From a virus, in the IMG/VR virus record IMGVR_UViG_3300032282_004853, positions 1 through 47,160 of that record: 47,160 nucleotides of DNA; one strand, written 5' to 3'. The notes below the pieces were generated by a model. The model was not told the DNA's origin. It did not search any database and was given only the letters and a program-made list of their open reading frames with translations. This document shows positions 40,182-47,139 of the stretch, in pieces. Position numbers and translations under genes: made by a program. Every line of letters starts with the position of its first letter. Positions within the stretch are counted from its first letter, which is position 1.

Positions 40182-40465
40182 TTCTGGTTGGGGTTGAGGT
40201 ATCCGCTGAGTTGCTTGCTGTCGTGGAACATGGCGACGTAGAACGGGATCCCATCTTCCTGCTGGTAGGTGAGGAGGGTGGAATTCATCCAGTTGGCTAT
40301 CTGATTCGACTTGGCGCGATCCTTGGGTGACTCCTCCTTGGGAACATCAATTCGGGCAGAAACAAGGCTGTCGCTTTTCCTGATGGTGATGGTGACGCGG
40401 CCATACTCGTCGACATCCAGGATGTGAGTCTCATGGACTGGGGCATCGTGAATGAAAGTGATCAT
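40178..40465 (-). CDS. Small hypothetical protein (95 aa)
   Basis: Begins MITFIHDAPVHETHILDVDE with alternating hydrophobic residues (GRVTITIRKSDSLVSARIDV) that suggest a beta sandwich. It ends in a helix with KSNQIANWMNSTLL and a tail HDSKQLSGYLNPNQK. No family is recognised. It is linked by ATGA overlaps to the DUF2934-like gene before it and the GT75-like gene after it, so all three are probably made together. Confidence 0.7.
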   Translation of the reverse strand: MITFIHDAPVHETHILDVDEYGRVTITIRKSDSLVSARIDVPKEESPKDRAKSNQIANWMNSTLLTYQQEDGIPFYVAMFHDSKQLSGYLNPNQK

Positions 40466-40692
40466 ATCGGGATAGGGATATGCCCGCGGCGGTTTTCTCT
40501 GGGCATTCTGACGATGTTGACGATGGCTGATTTGCCGGACATTGGCTGCACCGTGAAATCACAGGACGGATAGGCATCGACAATGGCCGCTGCCTGAAAC
40601 CAATTGGCTTGGGCGTCGTCGCGTCCAGTGATTTGGAAGATCTGGTAAGCCAAGGCTCTGATGCGGTGCTCTCTGGGTGATTGGGTGTTCAT
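40462..40692 (-). CDS. DUF2934-like small protein (76 aa)
   Basis: I start at ATG 40692, 4 nt after the previous stop codon, rather than at the longer upstream frame. The N-terminus REHRIRALAYQIFQITGRDD followed by AQANWFQAA matches the DUF2934 pattern (REHxIRxxAYxIW...GRPxG...DWxxAE), a short helical hairpin of unknown function. The remaining part (DFTVQPMSGKSAIVNIVRMP) is unassigned. It overlaps the next gene as ATGA. Confidence 0.7.
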   Translation of the reverse strand: MNTQSPREHRIRALAYQIFQITGRDDAQANWFQAAAIVDAYPSCDFTVQPMSGKSAIVNIVRMPRENRRGHIPIPI

Positions 40693-40696
40693 GGGA

Positions 40697-40915
40697 TTAA
40701 GCAGGGCTGACAAAGAAAACTCTCTCAACGCTGAGAGATCCGCGATGGATGGATCTTGAGACGGCAGCAATGAGAATGATGCGTCCGTACCTGTCCCTGG
40801 CACTGGCGTAGTGATGGCCAGCTAACCCATGGTAGAGGCAATGGATGTGGCATTTGATGAATGCCTTGATGATTTGGAAGGCCCGCCGTGAAGCGGTGAG
40901 GGGTCTAGGGTTCAT
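40697..40915 (-). CDS. Small basic hypothetical protein (72 aa)
   Basis: A His/Arg-rich protein (MNPRPLTASRRAFQIIKAFI; then CHIHCLYHGLAGHHYASARD) with an Ile-rich stretch. No family is recognised. Its ATG overlaps the previous stop as ATGA, and it ends 4 nt before the next start. This packing is the main evidence that it is real. Confidence 0.55.
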   Translation of the reverse strand: MNPRPLTASRRAFQIIKAFIKCHIHCLYHGLAGHHYASARDRYGRIILIAAVSRSIHRGSLSVERVFFVSPA

Positions 40916-41280
40916 TTTTGGGGTGTTGTTGGGGGTTGGGTGCTTGGAAGCGATTCGCTGTCGCTCTGGGCCTGATTTTGGGGCATGATCTGATCGCGGT
41001 ACAGGTCGGTTGCGAAGTCCACTAGCAAGCCGAGACGGGCATAGTATTTCTCAGCAACCAGCCATTGATCGTCATGGTTCTTTGGGTTCCGTGCGATCAT
41101 GTCACCTACCTTTGGTGATCCGTTCTTTAGGTCGGCCTCAGAGATACTTACGCATGGCGGTAACACCTCCCCTTGAATATATGGGCGCATTTCGCTTGGT
41201 CCCTTTCGTTTGTATTGTTTCCAGCTCATTTGCTTTTTATTGGCTTTTGCGGCGACCTCGTTGTTGTTGTCGGGGTTCAT
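40912..41280 (-). CDS. Conserved phage hypothetical protein, RPYIQGE type (122 aa)
   Basis: Starts at ATG 41280, which overlaps the previous stop as ATGA. The opening MNPDNNNEVA is encoded by a 29-bp sequence that recurs exactly at 42435-42463. The core EMRPYIQGEVLPPCVSISEA is followed by SPKVGDMIARNPKNHDDQWL and VAEKYYARLG. This order is widespread in tailed phages with no known role (RPYxxGExLxxVSVS... GxMIARNPKNHxDQWxVA). The tail is Ser/Gln/Pro-rich. Confidence 0.8.
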   Translation of the reverse strand: MNPDNNNEVAAKANKKQMSWKQYKRKGPSEMRPYIQGEVLPPCVSISEADLKNGSPKVGDMIARNPKNHDDQWLVAEKYYARLGLLVDFATDLYRDQIMPQNQAQSDSESLPSTQPPTTPQK

Positions 41281-41612
41281 TTGTTTAGGAGGTTGTAGTA
41301 GCGATCCATGATTTCTCGGACTTCGGCCTCGGTTGGGTAGTCTCGGCGTGACCACTCGTAGAACTCTTGAATGATCTCTTGCAGGCAGATGTTTTCGGAC
41401 TTCAGTTTCTCTAGTTCGGTGTTTGATTTCTCAATCACTCTCTGGGCATTCTCACAGGTTTTGCGGTGGGCTTCCCGCTCGCGGCAGTATCCTGTTCTAT
41501 GAGGAGAACCAACTCGTCCTTGGCACTTGTAAAATCGAGGGGTTGTTCCTCTTAAAGGAACAGACAATTCAGTCCCGCAGTGAGGGCAGTTGGTTGAGTT
41601 GAGAGGGGTCAT
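41277..41612 (-). CDS. Zinc-ribbon plus coiled-coil protein (111 aa)
   Basis: The N-terminus has CPHCGTELSVPLRGTTPRFY, then KCQGRV and CREREAH, giving cysteines suitable for one small zinc ribbon. A coiled coil follows (AQRVIEKSNTELEKLKSENI). It ends in an acidic helix. It may be a nucleic-acid-binding adaptor or an early regulator; no family is certain. Both ends are ATGA overlaps with neighbouring genes. Confidence 0.7.
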   Translation of the reverse strand: MTPLNSTNCPHCGTELSVPLRGTTPRFYKCQGRVGSPHRTGYCREREAHRKTCENAQRVIEKSNTELEKLKSENICLQEIIQEFYEWSRRDYPTEAEVREIMDRYYNLLNK

Positions 41613-41947
41613 ATTCTGATGGCTAGTGGGTTCACGATTCGTTTCATTGCATTCAGCAACGAGCAGAATTTGTCGCTGTCGTTTTCGTTGTCAAAATTGG
41701 CCTCCATCGACCAGTCCGCCGTGTTTCCAAGACTGTTATCCACGAAGTCGATGAACTCGCGCATGAGTTCAGTCGCTTCGGGTATTTGCCAACTTCCAAA
41801 GGGCTTCCCCTCCACTAAACGTCGAGCCGCACCACAATCGGAGCACCAATGCCAATGTGCGCCAAGGAGCATGAGTTTGGGGGGTTCGTGCTTGCAGGCT
41901 TCCTCTGGCTGGTCTCCGTTATTTGAGGTATTGTCGTGTGTGTTCAT
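41609..41947 (-). CDS. Small protein with Cys/His cluster (112 aa)
   Basis: A CKHEPPKLMLLGAHWHWCSD segment followed by CGAARR could form a zinc site (C, H and the CSDCG knuckle). A helix (PEATELMREFIDFVDNSLGN) and an acidic stretch follow. No family is recognised. It shares an ATGA overlap with the downstream zinc-ribbon gene. Confidence 0.65.
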   Translation of the reverse strand: MNTHDNTSNNGDQPEEACKHEPPKLMLLGAHWHWCSDCGAARRLVEGKPFGSWQIPEATELMREFIDFVDNSLGNTADWSMEANFDNENDSDKFCSLLNAMKRIVNPLAIRI

Positions 41948-41967
41948 TTGATTTCTCGTTTACATGG

Positions 41968-42171
41968 TTAGTTGAGTTGTTCCGTTAGGTATTCTACTTC
42001 GCGTTCCAGTTCTTTGATCCGCCCTGTCATGCAATCGCATGGTTCAACGGTTATTTGATCTGCCCCGCGTCTATGGCTTTTTCTAGTATCTGCTTTATTA
42101 CAGATTCCTTTTCCGCAATTTCCGCAGAAAACCTCAAAGTCTATTTCAACTTCGGTTGTAAAAGATGGCAT
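41968..42171 (-). CDS. Small zinc-knuckle/coiled-coil protein (67 aa)
   Basis: The sequence EVFCGNCGKGICNKAD has the CxxC spacing of a zinc knuckle, with a later CDCM pair. The C-terminus GRIKELEREVEYLTEQL is a short leucine-zipper-like helix. This format is frequent in phage early regions, function unknown. A 25-codon ORF ends 3 nt before its start. Confidence 0.7.
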   Translation of the reverse strand: MPSFTTEVEIDFEVFCGNCGKGICNKADTRKSHRRGADQITVEPCDCMTGRIKELEREVEYLTEQLN

Positions 42172-42174
42172 AAC

Positions 42175-42252
42175 TTAGTGGGTTTTGATTTCTTGTGGTG
42201 TCATAGTTGTAGGGGTCGTGGCGACCTCGTTGGTTTGTGTCTGTGGTTTCAT
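42175..42252 (-). CDS. Possible micro-ORF / leader peptide (25 aa)
   Basis: ATG 42252 to TAA 42175 encodes MKPQTQTNEVATTPTTMTPQ plus five more residues. The NEVA stretch and its DNA resemble the duplicated gene starts at 41252 and 42435. It lies immediately upstream of the zinc-knuckle gene. There is no strong ribosome-binding site, so it may be a leader or a decayed gene start. Confidence 0.35.
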   Translation of the reverse strand: MKPQTQTNEVATTPTTMTPQEIKTH

Positions 42253-42286
42253 TTAATTGTGATGCTTATGTGATTTAGTATTTCTA

Positions 42287-42463
42287 TTAGTTTTTGGTTG
42301 GTTCCTCTGGCGCGGGGGCGTCGCTCCGATGGCAAGAACAGTTTTCAGGGTCGAAGCAAGTGCATGGTTCCACTAGCGCGGGGTGGAAAGTGTTTAGTTC
42401 ATCTCCGTTTCGGTTCAGCAGTTCCCTGAGCCTTGCGACCTCGTTGTTGTTGTCGGGGTTCAT
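42287..42463 (-). CDS. Small Cys-rich protein (58 aa)
   Basis: ATG 42463 is preceded by AGGAGGG at ideal spacing and overlaps the previous stop as ATGA. The product opens MNPDNNNEVARLRELLNRNG, identical over 10 residues to the start of the gene at 41280. It then has CTCFDPENCSC, two CxC pairs that could bind a metal. No family is recognised. It is too short for many gene finders, but both start signals are strong. Confidence 0.7.
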   Translation of the reverse strand: MNPDNNNEVARLRELLNRNGDELNTFHPALVEPCTCFDPENCSCHRSDAPAPEEPTKN

Positions 42464-42726
42464 TTGGCCCTCCTAGTGATGAAAGTCACACTTCCGAGTA
42501 GCCAAAATAGATTCCAGTATCGGTCAATTCCCGGCGCGCCTCCGCCCATAACGGTGAAGGGCCTCCAGCTCCCTCTGTAAATATCAACGCACAGTCTGCT
42601 GATTCGGAAACGCATTAGCCGCTTCCCCAAAAAACACACATTGAAAAGCGACCACCCGTAAGTATGACGATCCATTTCGGCAGAACATGGGTTGAGTATG
42701 GCGTCTATTGTTGTTTTTCCGTTCAT
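42460..42726 (-). CDS. Small hypothetical protein with hydrophobic C-terminus (88 aa)
   Basis: The product MNGKTTIDAILNPCSAEMDR continues through a basic middle and ends in RYWNLFWLLGSVTFITRRAK. This is one possible membrane segment of about 14-17 residues with a positive end. It could be a small membrane protein or antiholin-like factor; there is no family evidence. ATGA overlaps link it to its neighbours on both sides. Confidence 0.55.
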   Translation of the reverse strand: MNGKTTIDAILNPCSAEMDRHTYGWSLFNVCFLGKRLMRFRISRLCVDIYRGSWRPFTVMGGGAPGIDRYWNLFWLLGSVTFITRRAK

Positions 42727-42761
42727 GGTTTTAGGTTAGTTGGTGATATGTCGGTGTTCAT
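42723..42761 (-). CDS. Possible 12-codon micro-ORF in an ATGA chain
   Basis: ATG 42761 to TGA 42723 encodes MNTDISPTNLKP. Its start overlaps a preceding TGA and its stop overlaps the next ATG, both as ATGA. It is too short for a claim of function; it may only pass ribosomes along the chain. Confidence 0.3.
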   Translation of the reverse strand: MNTDISPTNLKP

Positions 42762-42844
42762 TTTGTTATTTGGGCTATGGATTTAAGCTCGGCAGATGCT
42801 TTTGATAAGTAGCAGTCAAATTCACATTCTCCTGATCCCAACAC
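42758..42844 (-). CDS. Possible 28-residue micro-protein
   Basis: An open frame from GTG 42844 to TGA 42758 encodes VLGSGECEFDCYLSKASAEL and eight more residues. It overlaps the 3' end of the 100-residue gene and ends in an ATGA junction. The composition looks protein-like, but the start codon is uncertain. Confidence 0.3.
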   Translation of the reverse strand: MLGSGECEFDCYLSKASAELKSIAQITK

Positions 42845-43124
42845 AGTGTCGCAAAAAATGACTGTGCTCTAACTTGCTTATTAACCTAGCGGACAGCTCG
42901 CGGAGCACCTTGTTCTCGGCTTCTAAAGCTAAAGTCCTTGCGTCAACCCTCGTGGACATGACATCAACTTGCATTCGCAAGTCAGCACTTTCTTCCTTCG
43001 CTTCATTGACTTGAGTGACAAGGCGCTTGACCACATTGATGTGGGCAACTGGTTCATCTGGCTGCCAGGAACTTGCCTTCATGCATTGTTCCTCGGCGAT
43101 AATTCCGCTGTAGTTGATTTTCAT
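42822..43124 (-). CDS. Coiled-coil hypothetical protein (100 aa)
   Basis: The start MKINYSGIIAEEQCMKASSW is followed by a long heptad-like helix (HINVVKRLVTQVNEAKEESA; RTLALEAENKVLRELSARLI). It is probably a dimeric or trimeric coiled coil. No family is recognised; such proteins are common in phage early regions. Its ATG overlaps the previous stop as ATGA. Confidence 0.65.
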   Translation of the reverse strand: MKINYSGIIAEEQCMKASSWQPDEPVAHINVVKRLVTQVNEAKEESADLRMQVDVMSTRVDARTLALEAENKVLRELSARLISKLEHSHFLRHCVGIRRM

Positions 43125-43339
43125 ACTTTCTGCTTAGTTTTTTTCTTACTTTTTGCGTGTTCTCTCCTGACTTTCTTCAGGAGACGCAAATCCCATATGG
43201 CCAACTTTCCCCAATATTTGGTTCTCTCCTGTGCGTCTTGAAACTTCTCCGGAGACAGCCACCCCTCGGCGCCCTTGATGTAGCCCCAGAATTGTTTCGT
43301 GCGGCCTGCATTCCAGTCTCCGCGGCGGTGCTTTTTCAT
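43121..43339 (-). CDS. Small basic protein (72 aa)
   Basis: A strongly basic product (MKKHRRGDWNAGRTKQFWGY; end AKSKKKTKQKV) with several Trp residues, consistent with nucleic-acid binding. It directly follows the helicase gene with an ATGA overlap, so an accessory role in replication is possible. No family is recognised. Confidence 0.6.
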   Translation of the reverse strand: MKKHRRGDWNAGRTKQFWGYIKGAEGWLSPEKFQDAQERTKYWGKLAIWDLRLLKKVRREHAKSKKKTKQKV

Positions 43340-44922
43340 TTTGAGGCGTTGTTGACGTGGCAGAATCGGCCCTTCTCTGCTCGCACGATGAAGGGGGATT
43401 GCTTGGTCTCTTTCCAGAGTCGCCAGAATGTCGAAGGGGCGATGCCAAGCTGCTCTTTCAGGTAGTTGAGTAGCTCGCTGGGCTTCCTAGCTGATCCAAG
43501 TTCATCAAGCGCCATGATGACATCATCGACCTTGTACTGTTGCTGGAACTTACCGTCCTTGTCTGACTTGGGGCCTTTCGGCTGCTTGAGCTCCTTGGGA
43601 TCCAAGGCTTCATCACGCTGGAAGAGCGGCCATTCCCATTTCACGACAAAAGGCTCTTGAGGGGGGAAATTGCGAAGGGTGGCGTCGATGGTGAAATGCT
43701 CCTCCAAGGCGTGAGGGGTCATGGTCAGAATCGCATCTGGATCTCGGGCAAAGACTCCGGATCCCCCGATTCGGTCCATGCTATCCTTGGCTGCTTGGTT
43801 GCCCTTGGAATAGTGAGCGCCAAAGGCGATGGCGGCCCCCGTCTTGACGGCAATAGCCTCCAGCTCGTTGAGCATGGATGCGACATCCCCGGCCTTATTC
43901 TCGTCTCGGTTTCCTAGGGCCTTGTAGATTGGATCAAAGATGATCAGGACGTAGTTTTCCTCAAGGAGGCGCTTGATGATGTCATCAGCCATCTTTTCGA
44001 TGCCGTCGACAAGCCCCCGGAGAGTCCAGCACATGAACATGCCCGGAGATGGAGTTGCTCCCTTTTTCTTGCAAATGTCTTCAAATCGTTTTGCGAAGAA
44101 CGGTTTTTGAATCTCGAAATTGATGTAGCAAACCTTTCCCTGAATGGTTTGGCATCCCCACCATTTCGTTCCGGTGGCGACCGAAATTCCTAGATCCATG
44201 AGGGAGAATGTCTTTCTGCCCTTGGATGTCCCTCCGATGATGAGCTTGGATCCCCGGTGAAGGATTCCCTCCACCAGCTCGGTGGGTGGTTTTGGAAGGC
44301 TATCTCCGATGAGTGATGACATGTCATCCAAAGGAGGAAGCGCTCCGGCTTTCGATCCCGCTTGGATGGTCTTGAGCTGCTTTGTTACCGAGTCCAGAAG
44401 GCCGGCAAGATCGGCCTTGGGTGCGCTTGCCTCGTCTTTAATCAGCGATGAAATCTCTAGCAAACGTCGCGCCGCATATTTTTCTTTTAGGATGTCGAGG
44501 TAGTACTCGATATTACTGGCTGTCGGAACAAAGGTCTGAAGCTCTGCAAGGGCTCCAGCTCCTCCGGCATTGTCCAGGCATTTCCTTTCCAGTAGCTCGG
44601 TGGTGAGCGTCACGAGATCAACCGGCTTGTTGTGATTCCACAAGCGGAAGAGCGTCGAGAAGATCAGTGCATGGGATGGGTGGACGAAGTGCGGAACGTC
44701 AATCACCGATGCCGCAAGCGCAAGCGAGTACTTGGGATTGATGAGGATTGATGAGAGAACCGCCTTTTCAGCGTCCAGGCTTTGCGGAATCGTGTCATCG
44801 TTGCGCTGAGTGCCGCGCAACGGCGGGCGCCTGAAATCAGCGGGTTCTTTCCGTAGTTCTACAGGAGGCTCATCTTCCTGTGGCATCGGTTCGATGCCCA
44901 TTGCTGAACGAAGTCCTCTCAT
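43336..44922 (-). CDS. DnaB-N / RepA-like AAA helicase fusion (528 aa)
   Basis: Residues ~45-160 form a DnaB N-terminal domain (SLDAEKAVLSSILINPKYSL; VIDVPHFVHPSHALIFSTLF; GGAGALAELQTFVPTASNIE). The ATPase that follows is not DnaB-like but resembles RepA/AAA_25 proteins. It has a Walker A variant GGTSKGRKTF near 227-236, a Walker B IIFDPIYKALG near 328, then GAHYSKGNQAAKDSMDRIGG and SGVFARDPDAIL. A C-terminal winged-helix-like tail ends the protein. It is probably the replicative helicase or loader of the phage. It overlaps its neighbours as ATGA on both sides. Confidence 0.8.
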   Translation of the reverse strand: MRGLRSAMGIEPMPQEDEPPVELRKEPADFRRPPLRGTQRNDDTIPQSLDAEKAVLSSILINPKYSLALAASVIDVPHFVHPSHALIFSTLFRLWNHNKPVDLVTLTTELLERKCLDNAGGAGALAELQTFVPTASNIEYYLDILKEKYAARRLLEISSLIKDEASAPKADLAGLLDSVTKQLKTIQAGSKAGALPPLDDMSSLIGDSLPKPPTELVEGILHRGSKLIIGGTSKGRKTFSLMDLGISVATGTKWWGCQTIQGKVCYINFEIQKPFFAKRFEDICKKKGATPSPGMFMCWTLRGLVDGIEKMADDIIKRLLEENYVLIIFDPIYKALGNRDENKAGDVASMLNELEAIAVKTGAAIAFGAHYSKGNQAAKDSMDRIGGSGVFARDPDAILTMTPHALEEHFTIDATLRNFPPQEPFVVKWEWPLFQRDEALDPKELKQPKGPKSDKDGKFQQQYKVDDVIMALDELGSARKPSELLNYLKEQLGIAPSTFWRLWKETKQSPFIVRAEKGRFCHVNNASK

Positions 44923-45119
44923 TGCTTCTTGAAGCGAGGAATGACGTGCTTGTTGACGTAGTTCTGGAGCAACTCCTTGGCTCTTTCGGCCTCATCTCGC
45001 CCCTCCGGTGTATCAGGAAACGAAAACTTGGTAATTGGGAGCGGAACGGAGCGCTCCAGCCTATGGCCCGCAGGACCATGAGGGGTGCAGAGGGTGAGTT
45101 CTATGTGGATAGGGATCAT
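44919..45119 (-). CDS. Small hypothetical protein between helicases (66 aa)
   Basis: The product MIPIHIELTLCTPHGPAGHR, a SVPLPITKFSFPDTPEG segment and a C-terminal helix (AERAKELLQNYVNKHVIPRF) form a beta-then-helix layout. No family is recognised. It starts 5 nt after the SF2 helicase stop and ends in an ATGA overlap with the replicative helicase, so it may be a helper of one of them. Confidence 0.65.
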   Translation of the reverse strand: MIPIHIELTLCTPHGPAGHRLERSVPLPITKFSFPDTPEGRDEAERAKELLQNYVNKHVIPRFKKQ

Positions 45120-45124
45120 GGGGA

Positions 45125-46276
45125 TTAGACGGCTGTTATTTGGTAACCGAGGGAGCGATAGACAGCGATTCGCCTACGAGATTGCGCCGCCAAGAAGTAG
45201 TGATGAAGATCGGAAAAGTCATGGATAATCCCTTCTTTTTTCTCTTTTCCTGTGTGGGCGTCGTGAAAGGCCCTCAGGACGCGGCCTGTTCTCTGTTCAG
45301 CCTTGGCTGCGGAGCGCCCTGCGGATACTTGGATCAGGACATTGGCACGGGGGACGTCCAGCCCCTCATCAGCCAAAGATGTTGCGATCATGCAGCGGCA
45401 TTCTCCCGACCCAAATGCCGCGATCGCTTCGCGGCGCTTCTTGGCTCCCATCTTGGAAAAGACCATGACGGATCCTGGGATCAGGGCTCCAAGGGCATTA
45501 CCGTGCTCAATTTTCCCGACCAGGATCAGCACCGAATCCCCGTTTTGGAGGTGCTCTTTTGCCAACTGGATCACCCTTGAATTCTTTTTCTGGTTGTTTT
45601 CGACTCCGGCATCCAAGGCCGCTTGCCAGAGGATGCGTTTGATCTGCTCTTCTGCACCCTTGGGGCTGCTGAAAAGGTACGGCCATTTCTGCCGGCGAAC
45701 GGCCACAATTGGGGCGGCAATGTCGGCAATCTCTTTCTCCATTTCACCCTTTGCGTTTGGGGAGTGGATGAAGACCTTGGCCTCGGTGATTTGGCCGGCT
45801 GCGACAAGCGGGGCACGGTCAACCGTGTGGACGATAGGCCCGATCAGCTCATAGACATCATTCTTGAGGTCATCGGCTCGGTCTGGAGTCGCTGATAGAC
45901 CCCACCTGGATCCCTCGTGAAAGTTGAGAATCTTGCGATATTCTGGGGCGGCGATGTGGTGGCATTCGTCTAGGATGACCAGCTCATAAAGCGCGAGTGA
46001 CGGGCATCCTGCGTAGCAATAGAAGTCGATCCGGTCGGTTGACGGGATTGGGAAACGCTCTATGGCTGATTTTCCTTGGGCGATCTGGTCGGTGGTATTG
46101 GCAATCCAGGCAATCTTGAATTGATAATTTTCTGCCCTGTACATCTGCAGGGCGACTTTCTGGAGCGCTGCGGCACCGATGATGGTCTTTCCTGATCCCG
46201 CTGGGCTTTTAATGATTCCTCTTCGGGTTTTTGCAAGGGCCTCTACGGCCGGAATTTGATAATCTCTGAGCTGCAT
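45125..46276 (-). CDS. SF2 DNA/RNA helicase, DECH-box (383 aa)
   Basis: Superfamily 2 translocase with the usual motifs: Q-like MQLRDYQIPAVEAL, Walker A SPAGSGKT (24-31), Walker B ILDECHH (~99-105), motif III GLSATPDR (~124-131), and motif VI QRTGRVLRAFHD (~326-337). The compact size and lack of extra domains resemble phage UvsW-like or type III restriction-type helicases that act on branched DNA or R-loops during replication. It lies upstream of the replicative helicase in the early operon. Confidence 0.88.
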   Translation of the reverse strand: MQLRDYQIPAVEALAKTRRGIIKSPAGSGKTIIGAAALQKVALQMYRAENYQFKIAWIANTTDQIAQGKSAIERFPIPSTDRIDFYCYAGCPSLALYELVILDECHHIAAPEYRKILNFHEGSRWGLSATPDRADDLKNDVYELIGPIVHTVDRAPLVAAGQITEAKVFIHSPNAKGEMEKEIADIAAPIVAVRRQKWPYLFSSPKGAEEQIKRILWQAALDAGVENNQKKNSRVIQLAKEHLQNGDSVLILVGKIEHGNALGALIPGSVMVFSKMGAKKRREAIAAFGSGECRCMIATSLADEGLDVPRANVLIQVSAGRSAAKAEQRTGRVLRAFHDAHTGKEKKEGIIHDFSDLHHYFLAAQSRRRIAVYRSLGYQITAV

Positions 46277-46372
46277 GGTCTTGGGGATTGATTGGGTGGA
46301 AATAGGTGGCCGCTACTTTCCCGGCCTGGTCGGCCCATTTATTCAATGCTCATGGGGCGTAGAGCATCCCGA

Positions 46373-46624
46373 TTAGAGTTTCAGACCGTCGGCGCAGGGC
46401 TCGACGATCGTGTTGCTGGGGTTGTAGCTCTCGGGGTAGCAGGTGCGGCCGTCATTGAGCCTTTTCAGGTCCATACCAAACCACATGACCGCTTCTTGGA
46501 GCTTGGTAATCCCAAGGCTTCGCTCCCTGCTTTGGGGAAGGCCTTTTGCTTTCTGGATCAGCTCGTCGATTCCGACGCGGAGCTCCTTGTTGGCAATGAT
46601 GCCTGCTGAGGTGTTTTTTTCCAT
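46373..46624 (-). CDS. Acb2/Tad1-hairpin-like small protein (83 aa)
   Basis: The C-terminal two thirds reads SRERSLGITKLQEAVMWFGM, then DLKRLNDGRTCYPESYNPSN and VEPCADGLKL. The pattern 'SRExSLxxTKLQEAxMW' is the helix seen in the Acb2/Tad1 hairpin family, phage proteins that sequester cyclic nucleotides and block CBASS or Thoeris immunity. The family call is from motif memory, and many related phage proteins are uncharacterised. The first 30 residues are an ordinary helix. It is encoded 4 nt after the preceding gene. The 96-bp gap to the SF2 helicase gene (46277-46372) shows no gene. Confidence 0.6.
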   Translation of the reverse strand: MEKNTSAGIIANKELRVGIDELIQKAKGLPQSRERSLGITKLQEAVMWFGMDLKRLNDGRTCYPESYNPSNTIVEPCADGLKL

Positions 46625-46627
46625 GAC

Positions 46628-46915
46628 TCAGGCCTTTTTCAGGAGGAGGCCGGCAAGCTCAGTGATGAGCGCCCTTGCCTCATGGGCCACGGCGTAGGGG
46701 CTTCCTTCGACCTGCTTGATGAAGGCATCAGCCTTATCCAGCGCCGTCTTGACGGGATCGGCGTCGAATTTCTCGCATCCCTCGGCAACGTGCTCGTTGT
46801 CGGTAGGAGGTTGCTGTTGCTCGGGGGCCTGATCGGCATGAGCCTTGGGGGCTACGTCCGTGGCGGGGGTTTCTTCAGGGGTTTCGTTCAGTGTGTCGTT
46901 CTCACTCATGATCAT
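46628..46915 (-). CDS. Acidic hypothetical protein (95 aa)
   Basis: ATG 46915 or ATG 46909 may start the protein (the latter gives MSENDTLNETPEETPATDVA). An acidic, Pro/Gln-rich, probably disordered N-terminal half is followed by helices (ADPVKTALDKADAFIKQVEG; HEARALITELAGLLLKKA). No family is recognised. The 224 bp between this gene and the tRNA (46916-47139) contain no gene; a CCGC-ATAA-GCGG hairpin near 47107-47118 is the only structure seen. Confidence 0.65.
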   Translation of the reverse strand: MIMSENDTLNETPEETPATDVAPKAHADQAPEQQQPPTDNEHVAEGCEKFDADPVKTALDKADAFIKQVEGSPYAVAHEARALITELAGLLLKKA

Positions 46916-47139
46916 GGTGTGTTTGTTGGCCGTTGGTTGGTCACGATCAGATTGGCCGGTTCTGGTCGTGAAGCGTGTGTAATGGGCTAGGCAGTATCCA
47001 CATCAGAATCCTCAAATTTCGGTTTGCCCTGTCGTAACTCTTTCGGCATCCTGCTGGAATGATTCAGCCGCTACACCGCCCCATTTGTGGGGGCCATGTG
47101 GGAAAACCGCATAAGCGGCTTAAAATCAGAAGGATACAC

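Noticed and set aside
40950-40964. GCGACA-GCGAATCGC inside a small early gene
   Set aside because: It lies within coding sequence, the -35 box is broken and there is no -10, so it is probably chance.
47060-47100. Possible second tRNA-like segment before the terminal tRNA
   Set aside because: A D-arm-like string is visible on the minus strand, but no paired anticodon or T arm could be built.
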